A stretch of 52,224 nt of DNA, taken from positions 1 through 52,224 of the forward strand of contig JAPLLC010000092.1 in the NCBI GenBank assembly GCA_026387775.1, read 5' to 3'. Source of the stretch: Candidatus Methylomirabilota bacterium. Lineage in GTDB: Bacteria; Methylomirabilota; Methylomirabilia; Methylomirabilales; 2-02-FULL-66-22. The notes under the pieces are model-generated. The model was not told the DNA's origin. It made no database searches and was given only the letters and a program-made list of their open reading frames with translations. Shown in pieces: positions 28,224 through 37,170 of the stretch; positions within the stretch are counted from its first letter, which is position 1; every line of letters begins with the position of its first letter. The translations under genes were made by a program, and so were the position numbers.

Positions 28224-28891
28224 GTCTGGCTCCCCTCCATCAGGTGGGGTCTGAGTCGCGCCTTCAGATCCGTCCGGGCGCGGTGCAGTCGCGATCGGAC
28301 CGTCCCCAGCCCGATCCTCAGGGTCTCCGCAATCTCGTCGTACGACAGCCCCTGGACGTCCCGGAGGATGAGAACCAGCCGATGCTCCTCCGAGAGACGA
28401 GCCAGCTCGCTCTGAATCGTCTGTCTGAGGTCGCGACGCTCCGCGATGGCATCCGGCCCCGGCCCTCCATCCGGGATGCGGTCCAGGACCGACGGGGCAT
28501 CCCCCCCGCGATCGCCGACCGGACCCGGGTCCCACGCCTCCCGCCGCAGGCGCGCAGCCGAGCTGGCGAGATAGTTGAGGCAGTGATGGCTGGCAATGGC
28601 ATACAGCCAGGTGGAAAAGCGCGAGGCGCCCCGAAATCCCCGCAGACCCCGATAGGCTTTGAGGAAGACCTCTTGCGCGATGTCCTCGGCCTCCTGACGG
28701 TCACCCACCATGCGGAGGGCCAGCGTGAACACCCAGCGCTCGTAGCGGCGGACCAGCGCCTCGAAGGCCGCGATGTCCCCCGCCTGAACTCGCTCCACGA
28801 GCCTCCGATCGTCGCCCGCCTCGGCGGACGGCCCAGGATCGGCACGTGCCCGCTCCCTATTTAGACGCCCGCTGTCTTCAAAGGTTCCCAT
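28220..28891 (-). CDS. RNA polymerase ECF sigma factor
   Basis: AFEALVRRYERWVFTLALRMVGDRQEAEDIAQEVFLKAYRGL; region 4 LSYDEIAETLRIGLGTVRSRLHRAR; ATGA overlap with anti-sigma gene. Confidence 0.96.
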   Translation of the reverse strand: MGTFEDSGRLNRERARADPGPSAEAGDDRRLVERVQAGDIAAFEALVRRYERWVFTLALRMVGDRQEAEDIAQEVFLKAYRGLRGFRGASRFSTWLYAIASHHCLNYLASSAARLRREAWDPGPVGDRGGDAPSVLDRIPDGGPGPDAIAERRDLRQTIQSELARLSEEHRLVLILRDVQGLSYDEIAETLRIGLGTVRSRLHRARTDLKARLRPHLMEGSQT

Positions 28892-29032
28892 TGGGGGCGA
28901 ATGATACCACCACTCCGGCCTCTTCCGGCCAGCGAATTCGCGAACCCGTCGGCCCGGTCCCCGTCGGACCGCGGGTCCCGGACTATTTGCTTGCATGCCC
29001 CGCTCCCGTCTGCTAGTGTTCATTCGGTCATT

Positions 29033-29050
29033 TTCGACCAACTGGTCGAA
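29033..29050. promoter_or_regulatory. TetR operator candidate
   Basis: TTCGACCA-AC-TGGTCGAA perfect inverted repeat 30 bp upstream of the tetR start. Confidence 0.6.
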
Positions 29051-29079
29051 TGCGACCAGAAAGACGGGAGACACGGCTC

Positions 29080-29739
29080 ATGGCGCAGGCAGCCGCCAAA
29101 CAGACGCGCACCAATCGCCGCCGGGCTCAGAGCTTCGAGAGCTTGGTCCAGGCGGGGCTGACGGTCATCGGACAGCGTGGCCTCTACGAAACCACGGTCG
29201 AGCACATCACCGAGGCGGCCGATGTCGGCAAGGGGACGTTCTACGCCCACTTCGCCTCCAAAGAGGAGCTGGTGTTCCACCTCGTGCGCCATGGCTTCGA
29301 CGAGTTGATTGCCACGCGGGCGGCAGAGCCCCCGATCAGCGGCGCGCGCGCGCCGGCCGCCCACCTGGCGGCCCTCATCCAGGGGCAGCTCCGAGCGCTG
29401 GGCCGACGCCGGGATCTGATCCTCCTCCTCCACCAGGTCCGCGGCCTCCTGATCTTGCAGCCCGAAGCCCGTCAGCGCCTCCGTCAAGAGTATCGCCGCT
29501 ACGTGCAATTTCTGATGGAAGAATGTCAGCGCGCGCTGGGGAGCCCCCCTCTCGGCCAGGCCCAGGTGCGAGATCTGGCCTGCGCCATCGCGGGCTTCGT
29601 GGCGGGGGCGCTCACGTTCGAGATCCTGGTCCGGGAGAGCCGGGGGGCGGTGCCCGCCCTCGCGCGTCCCGTGAATGCCTTTGCCGCGGGGATCGCCTCG
29701 CACTATCTCCCGCCGCCGTCTCGCGCGACCGGGACTTGA
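29080..29739 (+). CDS. TetR/AcrR family transcriptional regulator
   Basis: GLTVIGQRGLYETTVEHITEAADVGKGTFYAHFASKEELVFHLV HTH. Confidence 0.95.
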   Translation: MAQAAAKQTRTNRRRAQSFESLVQAGLTVIGQRGLYETTVEHITEAADVGKGTFYAHFASKEELVFHLVRHGFDELIATRAAEPPISGARAPAAHLAALIQGQLRALGRRRDLILLLHQVRGLLILQPEARQRLRQEYRRYVQFLMEECQRALGSPPLGQAQVRDLACAIAGFVAGALTFEILVRESRGAVPALARPVNAFAAGIASHYLPPPSRATGT

Positions 29740-29960
29740 GGCCAGGGAGGGGCTCGTACCTTCCAAGGAGGGGACCGAACAGGAAACGCGAATCGCCCGG
29801 GCCGGGGCGCCGGTCCGCCAGATTTGGTCGCGGTACGTTTTTTCTTGAATTGAGGAACCTTTGCACCTATTCTTACAACCGGTTTGTTTCGTCAGCGATT
29901 TTCGGCAATTTGTAAGCACCCAGGATCAATGTCACCTTCGGTAGCGAAAGGAGGAGTCTG

Positions 29961-30545
29961 ATGCGATTTCGGTCAAGTGTGCGTATTCTCTTCACGGTTG
30001 GACTTCTGGTCGGATCTCTCGCCCTCTTCGGCTGTCCCAAGCGGCCCGAGGTCGGCCAGGCGCCCCCCAGCGCCCCCGGGCCGGGGGCGGTGGTAGCGCC
30101 CGCGGCACCTAGCCCGACGACGGCGCCTCCGGAGGTCCGCGTGCAGCCGCCGGCCGCCACGGCGGTGGTACCGGAGGCTCCCAAGGCCCCGGAGACAGTG
30201 GTCGCGGTGTCTCCCCTCAAGGATGCCTTCTTCGATTTCGACAAGTCCGCCCTGCGGGAGGATCAGAAGGCCGCCCTCAACGAGGACGTGGCCTGGCTGA
30301 AGGGGAATGCCGGGGCGAAGGTCCTGATCGAGGGCCACTGCGACGAGCGGGGCACCGCCGAGTATAACCTGGGCCTGGGCGAGCGCCGGGCCAAGGCGGT
30401 GAAGGATTACCTCATCGCGGCGGGCGTGGCGGCCGATCGGATCTCGATCATCAGCTACGGCAAGGAGCGCCCCTTCGTCCTCGGCCACGACGAGAGCGCG
30501 TGGAAGTGGAATCGCCGGGGGCACTTCGTCCTCCAGGGGAAGTAG
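29961..30545 (+). CDS. pal: peptidoglycan-associated lipoprotein (OmpA-like)
   Basis: Lipobox LALFGC; FFDFDKSALREDQ, IEGHCDERGTAEYNLGLGERRA, ISYGKERP. Confidence 0.95.
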   Translation: MRFRSSVRILFTVGLLVGSLALFGCPKRPEVGQAPPSAPGPGAVVAPAAPSPTTAPPEVRVQPPAATAVVPEAPKAPETVVAVSPLKDAFFDFDKSALREDQKAALNEDVAWLKGNAGAKVLIEGHCDERGTAEYNLGLGERRAKAVKDYLIAAGVAADRISIISYGKERPFVLGHDESAWKWNRRGHFVLQGK

Positions 30546-30574
30546 GCAACGCTTTTCGGACCCCAGTCGACTCA

Positions 30575-30613
30575 CGCCGCCTGCCCTTTCATCCGGGGCA
30601 GGCGGCGTTTTTT
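30575..30613 (+). terminator. intrinsic terminator after pal
   Basis: CGCCGCCTGCCC ... GGGCAGGCGGCG followed by TTTTTT. Confidence 0.92.
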
Positions 30614-30699
30614 CGTTCCACGGAACGGCCGTTCGCCGGCGATTCACACCTCGCACCCGCCAGCTGATTCGTGGCCGTCTGAAGACGATTCGCGGTCCG

Positions 30700-31060
30700 C
30701 TGGATCCCTCCAAGTCTGGATCGAGAATGACCGCGTAGAGATCCGGCCCGCCGACCGGGTGGGGGGAAGGGGCTTTTCGAGACGGACGAGCGCCTGCTCG
30801 CCGAGACGCACAGGAACGCGGTCGTGGCCGGCATCGGCCCGGCGGGGGAGAAGCTGTCCCGCATGGCCTGCGTGATATTCGAAGGGCGCTACGCCCGCTC
30901 CGCCGGCCGCACCGGCATGGGCGCCGTGATGGGCTCCAAGAACCTGAAGGCGGTGCTGGTCCGAGGCACCGGCGGCGTCGCCGTGGCCGACTGGACGGGA
31001 TTGATGAAGCGGGCCGCCGCTTACGGGGACGTGGAATGGCTGGACTACTGCACCGGAAGG
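30700..31060 (+). pseudogene. aldehyde:ferredoxin oxidoreductase N-terminal domain fragment
   Basis: [15 protein letters not shown] then, after a frameshift near 30760, [67 protein letters not shown]. No C-terminal part present. Confidence 0.82.
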
Positions 31061-31061
31061 G

Positions 31062-31286
31062 CTAGGCGATTTCCTCCATGGAGATGACCTGGCATTTGTT
31101 GATAGCCAGGAAGCCTTGGCGGCTCGAGTCCTCCCCTTCGGCGGAAGCCTCGGTCAGGGCGAAGAAATCTCCCTTCATGTTCAGGGCGTCCAACGTTCGG
31201 ATGTTCTTGGGCTTGCTCATCTTCCCGACCAGCACGCCCGCCAGTGTGACCACTCTGACCTTGACCGAGGTCTCGTCAATCGGCAT
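31062..31286 (-). CDS. small conserved-looking protein (74 aa)
   Basis: [47 protein letters not shown]...; ATG preceded by AGGGAGGAC. Confidence 0.65.
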   Translation of the reverse strand: MPIDETSVKVRVVTLAGVLVGKMSKPKNIRTLDALNMKGDFFALTEASAEGEDSSRQGFLAINKCQVISMEEIA

Positions 31287-31406
31287 CGTGTCCTCCCTGA
31301 GGTCGTCAAGCGCCCGCCAACACTCTGGTTTCAGACATCCCATACCACCGCGCCAGGAATCTGTCAACCCCTTTAGCGCGGCGAGGCCGCTTGCAGTGAG
31401 GTCGCT

Positions 31407-32408
31407 GTGGGCGACGTGACGGTCGTGACCGGCGGAACGGGCTTCGTCGGCGCGGCGGTTGTTCGCCACTTGGTGGCGGGCGGCCATCACGTGCGCGTGC
31501 TGGTGCGTCCGCGAAGCGACCGACGCCTGCTTGGTGACCTCCCCATCGAGATCGCGGACGGGGACATCACCGAGCCTATCTCCCTCCGACGCTGTCTCAG
31601 GGACTGCCGGCGTCTTTTCCACGTCGCGGCCCTCTACAGTCTGTGGGCCAGGGATCGCCGCCAGTTCTACGAGGTCAATGTCGAGGGAACCCGTCGCGTC
31701 CTGGCCGCGGCGGCCGAAGCGGGCGTCTCCCGCGTAGTGTACACGAGCACGGTGGGCGCCCTGGGGATCCCGTCGGACGGCAGTCCCGGCACCGAAGAGA
31801 CACCGGTGAGCCTCGCCGATATGGCGGGGGATTATAAGCGATCCAAGTTCCTGGCGGAGGAAGTGGCTCGCGAGTCCGCGCGTCAGGGTCTGCCGGTGGT
31901 CATCGTCAATCCCAGCACGCCGATCGGCCCCGGCGATATCAAACCCACGCCCACCGGACAGATGGTCGTGGACTTCCTGCGGGGCAAGATGTGGGCGTAC
32001 CTGGATACCGGGCTGAACTTGGTGGATGTGGACGACGTGGCCGCCGGGCACCTTCTGGCGGCCGAGCGGGGCATCGTGGGAGAGCGGTACATCCTCGGCG
32101 GGCGAAACCTGACCCTGCGCGAAATCTTCGAGGCCCTGGGCCGGATCGCAGGCATACGACCGCCCCGCATCAAGGTATCTGCCGGGCTGATCCTGCCCAT
32201 CGCATGGCTGTCCGAACGGATCGCCGACCACCTCACGGGCCGGCCTCCCGCGGTCCCGATGGACGCGGTCCGCATGGCGCGGAAGCGGATGTTCTTCGAC
32301 GGCGGGAAGGCCGTGCGGCAACTGGGCATGCCCCAATCTCCGGTGGAGGACGCCCTCGCCCGAGCCGTGCGCTGGTTCCAGGCCAACGGCTACGCCCCCG
32401 CGCCCTGA
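31407..32408 (+). CDS. hpnA: hopanoid-associated sugar epimerase HpnA
   Basis: TVVTGGTGFVGAAVVRHLVAGGHHVRVLVRP; GDYKRSKFLAEEVA; close neighbour of hpnH/shc. Confidence 0.9.
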   Translation: MGDVTVVTGGTGFVGAAVVRHLVAGGHHVRVLVRPRSDRRLLGDLPIEIADGDITEPISLRRCLRDCRRLFHVAALYSLWARDRRQFYEVNVEGTRRVLAAAAEAGVSRVVYTSTVGALGIPSDGSPGTEETPVSLADMAGDYKRSKFLAEEVARESARQGLPVVIVNPSTPIGPGDIKPTPTGQMVVDFLRGKMWAYLDTGLNLVDVDDVAAGHLLAAERGIVGERYILGGRNLTLREIFEALGRIAGIRPPRIKVSAGLILPIAWLSERIADHLTGRPPAVPMDAVRMARKRMFFDGGKAVRQLGMPQSPVEDALARAVRWFQANGYAPAP

Positions 32409-32437
32409 CCGCCGCAGCCGACGATTGAACGGTTCTG

Positions 32438-33253
32438 ATGGATATGCGTACCTTGCCGCGATTACTGCTTGGCAGCCTGTTGTTACGGCCATATGTTTAT
32501 GCGTTCCTTGTTCTACACTTGGCTGGGGCGAGCGCGCTTCTGGGGTGGTCGAGGACTCTCGCGTTCACCCTCATCACCTGGGGCGTCGCCTTCCTGGCCG
32601 AGGCCAGTTCGATAAGGACAGGATTCCCGTTTGGGTGGTATTATTACATCCCGACGACTGCAGACAGGGAGCTGTGGATCGCGGGGGTGCCGTTCTTCGA
32701 CTCCCTGTCGTTTCCGTTTCTCCTGGTCTCCAGCTATGGGCTGGCGTGGCTGCTCCTCTCCGAGAAGGCCGCTCGGGGCCCCGAAGCGGGCGAAGGGGGA
32801 TGGCCGCGGCCGGCGCGGCTCATGCACCTCGCCGTGGCGACGTTTCTGTTCGTGCTGGCTGACGTCGTGATCGATCCGGTGGCCCTGCGGGGCGACCGCT
32901 GGTTCTTGGGACAGATCTACGGCTACCCTGAACCGGGCGTGTATTTCGGCGTGCCCCTGGCGAATTTTCTTGGCTGGGGCGTGGTCGGTGCCGTCGCGAC
33001 TGCCCTGTACCACGCCTGGGAGGGGCGGCAGCCACCGCTCCGGGCGGTCGGATTCCAAGGGTGCGCGCTGCTGTGTCCGGGTCTGTACTTCATCGTCCTG
33101 GCCTTCAACCTGACGGTGACCTTTGTTCTCGGGGAGTGGTGGTTGGGTGTGTGCGGCCTGATGCTGTCGCTCTTGGTGGTCGCCTGGATGGTCCGGGCCC
33201 GGACAGGGCCGGGAGCCGTGCTGGCGAGGCCGCAAGGGGAGGGGGTTTCCTGA
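32438..33253 (+). CDS. carotenoid biosynthesis protein (CruF/DUF422-like membrane protein)
   Basis: RTGFPFGWYYYIPT, FLFVLADVVIDPVALRGDRWFLGQIYGYPEPGVYFGVPLANFLGW. Confidence 0.8.
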   Translation: MDMRTLPRLLLGSLLLRPYVYAFLVLHLAGASALLGWSRTLAFTLITWGVAFLAEASSIRTGFPFGWYYYIPTTADRELWIAGVPFFDSLSFPFLLVSSYGLAWLLLSEKAARGPEAGEGGWPRPARLMHLAVATFLFVLADVVIDPVALRGDRWFLGQIYGYPEPGVYFGVPLANFLGWGVVGAVATALYHAWEGRQPPLRAVGFQGCALLCPGLYFIVLAFNLTVTFVLGEWWLGVCGLMLSLLVVAWMVRARTGPGAVLARPQGEGVS

Positions 33254-34254
33254 TGAGGTTTCCTTGGCAATTGCAGTGGACGCTGACCAAATATATCGTG
33301 GGCAATGCCCTGCGCGGAAAGAAGCGCTACCCGCTCGTCTTGATGCTCGAACCGACCCACCTGTGCAATCTTGCCTGCGAGGGGTGCGGGAAGATCCGGG
33401 AGTTCGAGAGCACCATCCGGGACATGCTGTCGGTCGAGACCTGTCTCAAGGCCGTGGAGGATTGCGGCGCCCCGATCGTCTCCATCTGCGGCGGGGAGCC
33501 GACCATCTATCCCCACCTAGGCGAGCTGGTGGACGAGCTGCTCAAGCGCAAGAAGTTCCTCTACATCTGCACCAACGCGATCAAACTGGAGAAGTTCCTT
33601 CGCCAGTGGAAGCCCAGCCCGTACCTGACGATCAACATCTCCATGGACGGCCTGGAGCCCACCCACGACCTGATCCGATCCCGCAAGGGGCTGTACCAGA
33701 TCGACATCCGTATGATCAAGCTGGCCAAGTCTCTTGGCTTTCGGGTGGTTACCAACACGACCATCTACAAGGAGACCAAGCTTGAGGAGATCGAGCAGCT
33801 CTTCTCCGAGTTGGCCGGGATCGGTGTGGACGGCTTTCTGGTGACCCCCGGCTACGAGTACACGATCCTCAAGGGGCGCGATATCTTCCTGGAGAAGCAG
33901 CAGACGCACGAGAAGTTTGAGCACATCTGGGAGATGTCCAAGCGGTACCGCATCCTCAGTACCCCCATGTATCTCCGCTTTCTCAAAGGCGAGCGGGATC
34001 TCAAGTGCTCTCCCTGGGGAGGGCCGAACTACAATCCCCAGGGCTGGAAGGGGCCCTGTTATCTGATCACGGACGCCCACTACAAGACCTACGACGAGTT
34101 GATGGCCCGGACCGACTGGGAAACATTCGAGAACAAGCGCGATCCGCGCTGCGCGAACTGCATGATGCATAGCGGCTTCGAACACACCGTGGTCCGTGAG
34201 ATAGGCAAGAGCTGGAAGGACCTGTGGGAGATGCTGCGCTGGAACCTCGCCTGA
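33253..34254 (+). CDS. hpnH: adenosyl-hopene transferase HpnH (radical SAM)
   Basis: CNLACEGCGKIREF radical SAM cluster; hopanoid gene context; TGATG overlap with upstream gene. Confidence 0.95.
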   Translation: MRFPWQLQWTLTKYIVGNALRGKKRYPLVLMLEPTHLCNLACEGCGKIREFESTIRDMLSVETCLKAVEDCGAPIVSICGGEPTIYPHLGELVDELLKRKKFLYICTNAIKLEKFLRQWKPSPYLTINISMDGLEPTHDLIRSRKGLYQIDIRMIKLAKSLGFRVVTNTTIYKETKLEEIEQLFSELAGIGVDGFLVTPGYEYTILKGRDIFLEKQQTHEKFEHIWEMSKRYRILSTPMYLRFLKGERDLKCSPWGGPNYNPQGWKGPCYLITDAHYKTYDELMARTDWETFENKRDPRCANCMMHSGFEHTVVREIGKSWKDLWEMLRWNLA

Positions 34255-34267
34255 CCCCGGAGACATC

Positions 34268-36259
34268 ATGACCCCTCGATCCCTGCGTGCCCCTCGCCCC
34301 CAGGACACCCTGCAGGCGGCGGCGCTTGATCAAGCCCTCCAGCGCGGCGTGGAGGCACTACTCTCCCGGCAGGATCCGGCCGGCTTCTGGGTCCACGAGC
34401 TGGAGGCGGACGCCACCATCACCTCGGAACACCTCCTACTCCGGCGCTGGCTGGGAATGGCCGACGAGGCCCGGGAGGCCAAGGCGATCCGGCACCTGCT
34501 CTCCCTCCAGCTCCCCGATGGCGGCTGGCCTATCTACGCCCATGGGCCGGCCAACATCAGCGCCACCGTCAAGGCCTACTTCGCCCTCAAGATGGCCGGC
34601 ATCCCGGCGACCCATCCGGCGCTCGTCCGGGCGTGTCGCCGGGTGCAGGATCTGGGCGGGATCACCCAGGTCAACATCTTCACCCGGATCCTCCTCGCCA
34701 TGTTCGGCGAGCTCGACTGGAAAGGCGTGCCCTGCATGCCCGTCGAGATCATGCTCTTGCCCCGCTGGTTCTATTTTAACCTGTACGAGATCTCCTACTG
34801 GTCCCGGACGGTCCTGGTCCCGCTCCTGATCATCTTCGCCCACCGCCCGGTGCGGCCTGTCCCGGAGCATGCGCGGCTCGACGAGCTCTATCTGGTTCCC
34901 CGGGAGGAGGCGGACATCTCCTTCCCGCGGGACCCCGAGTTCTTCACCTGGCGGAACTTCTTCCTGGTGGTGGATCGCTGCTTGCGCATCCACGACCGCC
35001 TCGTCCGCCAGCCGTTCCGACAGCGGGCGATCCGCACCGCGGAACGCTGGATGCTGGAGCGGATGCAGGGGGAAGGCGGCCTGGGGGGTATCTTCCCCGC
35101 CATGTCGAACGCCGTGGTCGCCCTGACCTGTCTCGGGTATTCGATCGATTCGCCGGAAGTCCGACGGGGACTGGCCTCCATCGAGGCGCTCACCATCGAA
35201 ACGCCCGAGACTTTCCGCGTCCAGCCCTGCCTCTCTCCCATCTGGGACACCGCCCTCACCATCAGTGCGCTGATCGATGCGGGCCTCGCGCCCGACCATC
35301 CCGCCCTCGTGCAGGCCGGCCTCTGGCTGCTCGACCGGCAGACCCGATGCCCGGGGGACTGGCGGCTGAAGGCGCCGGGAGTCCCGCCGGGCGGATGGGC
35401 CTTCCAGTTCGAGAACGAGTATTACCCCGACGTGGACGACTCGGCCGTCGTCCTGATGTCCCTGCGAAAGATCCGCATGCCCGACGAAGAGGCCAAGACG
35501 CGGGCCGTCGCCCGGGGCCTCAACTGGATCCTGGCCCTGCAGGGGAGCGACGGCGGATGGGGGGCCTACGACAAGGACAACAACCGGCTGATCTTCAACA
35601 AGATTCCCTTTGCCGACCACGGCGCCCTGATGGATCCCAGCACCGAGGATTTGGCCGGCCGCGTCCTGGAGGCGCTAGGGTACCTGGGGTTCCGAACGGA
35701 CGAGCCGGCGGCGGCGCGGGCTACCGCACTCATCAAAGCCCGACAGCAGCCGGACGGGTCGTGGTACGGGCGCTGGGGAGTGAACTACCTCTACGGCACA
35801 TGGTCCGTCCTGGCCGGGCTCCGCTCCATCGGCGAGGACATGAGCCAGCCGTACATCCGCAAAGCCGTCGCCTGGCTCTTCAGCCGCCAGAATCCGGATG
35901 GGGGCGGGGGCGAGTCCTGCTTCTCCTACGACGACTCCCGGACCGCTGGGATGGGCAAGTCCACGGCGTCTCAGACCGCCTGGGCGCTCCTGGCGTTGCT
36001 CCATGCCGGCGAGGCCGCCCACCCCGCCGTCACCCGCGGCATACAGTTTCTGCAGTCCACCCAGAACGCGGATGGCTTCTGGGACGAAGCCGTGTTCACG
36101 GGGACCGGCTTCCCGCGGGTGTTCTACCTGCGGTACCACGGCTACTGCGCGTTCTTTCCGATCTGGGCGCTGGCCCTCTATCGTCGCTCGCTCGCCGAGA
36201 CCGGCGGCGGCCACCGGTCGCCCGTGGTCCCGCTCCGGCCCTCGGGGACACCCCGGTGA
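34268..36259 (+). CDS. shc: squalene-hopene cyclase
   Basis: DVDDSAVV (DXDD) and repeated QxxxGxW-type motifs (QGSDGGWG, QNPDGGGGE, QNADGFWD). Confidence 0.97.
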   Translation: MTPRSLRAPRPQDTLQAAALDQALQRGVEALLSRQDPAGFWVHELEADATITSEHLLLRRWLGMADEAREAKAIRHLLSLQLPDGGWPIYAHGPANISATVKAYFALKMAGIPATHPALVRACRRVQDLGGITQVNIFTRILLAMFGELDWKGVPCMPVEIMLLPRWFYFNLYEISYWSRTVLVPLLIIFAHRPVRPVPEHARLDELYLVPREEADISFPRDPEFFTWRNFFLVVDRCLRIHDRLVRQPFRQRAIRTAERWMLERMQGEGGLGGIFPAMSNAVVALTCLGYSIDSPEVRRGLASIEALTIETPETFRVQPCLSPIWDTALTISALIDAGLAPDHPALVQAGLWLLDRQTRCPGDWRLKAPGVPPGGWAFQFENEYYPDVDDSAVVLMSLRKIRMPDEEAKTRAVARGLNWILALQGSDGGWGAYDKDNNRLIFNKIPFADHGALMDPSTEDLAGRVLEALGYLGFRTDEPAAARATALIKARQQPDGSWYGRWGVNYLYGTWSVLAGLRSIGEDMSQPYIRKAVAWLFSRQNPDGGGGESCFSYDDSRTAGMGKSTASQTAWALLALLHAGEAAHPAVTRGIQFLQSTQNADGFWDEAVFTGTGFPRVFYLRYHGYCAFFPIWALALYRRSLAETGGGHRSPVVPLRPSGTPR

Positions 36260-36329
36260 ACACCCCCGACCCGCCGGCGCGCTCCTGTGTAAGCTGCCCG
36301 CGTTTCTCGCGAGCAGCCTCAATCTACCC

Positions 36330-37142
36330 ATGACTTCGCTGGTGATCCTCCTGGTGGCGCTGGCAGAGGAGCGGCGCGCCCTCCAGGGATGCCTGCTGGA
36401 CAGGCGCGGCGGCGTGCTTGACGATCTCCCGCTGGTCCAGGGGCGGCTCGCCGACCGGGATGTCCTGCTCCTCCAGGGAGGCATCGGCCGGGACCGCGCA
36501 CACACAAGCGTCCTGGCGGCGTCGCGACGCTTTCGCTTGCAGGCCGTCTGGTCGCTCGGCTTCGCCGGCGGCCTGGCCGATCGGCTGCGTCCGGGAGACC
36601 TGATCTATCCCGCCGGGCTCCTGGACGACGCGGCTCCCGACGCCCTGCCCCTCCCCCTCGCTCCCCACCACGCCACCGTGACCGCCGCCCTGCGGGACGC
36701 ATCGCTCTCGGTGGACACCGGCCTGCTTCTGACCGTAGATGCGCCCCTGGGGACGCCCGAGGCGAAGCGCGCCGCGCACCTGCGGACGGGGGCGGTCGCC
36801 GTGGACATGGAGACGGCGGGCGCCGCGGCCGCGGCGCAGGAACTCGGCATCCCCTGGACGGCCCTCAAAGCCATCGTAGACGCTGCCGGGAGCCCTCTCC
36901 CCCCGGTCTTGACCAGGTGCACAACTCCGCAAGGAGGGCTCGACCGAGCCGGGCTCCTGGCCGCCAGCCTGGGCGGTCGGCCGGCCTGGCGAGCCCTGAT
37001 CCGGATGGGGTGGGCGAGTCGGCGGGCCGGGCGGAACCTCCGCCGGGGGCTGGAGACCGCCTTCGGCGCGTGGGCCGCCTTGACGCCACCCGAGGTCTCC
37101 AGTACGATGCAGGCCCGCGGCGGCCTGCGGGAGGCCCGTTAG
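36330..37142 (+). CDS. hpnG: hopanoid-associated phosphorylase HpnG-like
   Basis: Nucleoside phosphorylase-like: VWSLGFAGGLADRLRPGDLIYP, VAVDMETAGAAAAA; follows shc. Confidence 0.82.
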   Translation: MTSLVILLVALAEERRALQGCLLDRRGGVLDDLPLVQGRLADRDVLLLQGGIGRDRAHTSVLAASRRFRLQAVWSLGFAGGLADRLRPGDLIYPAGLLDDAAPDALPLPLAPHHATVTAALRDASLSVDTGLLLTVDAPLGTPEAKRAAHLRTGAVAVDMETAGAAAAAQELGIPWTALKAIVDAAGSPLPPVLTRCTTPQGGLDRAGLLAASLGGRPAWRALIRMGWASRRAGRNLRRGLETAFGAWAALTPPEVSSTMQARGGLREAR

Positions 37143-37170
37143 ATTGTCCCATGCCTGAGGGTATCCGCGA

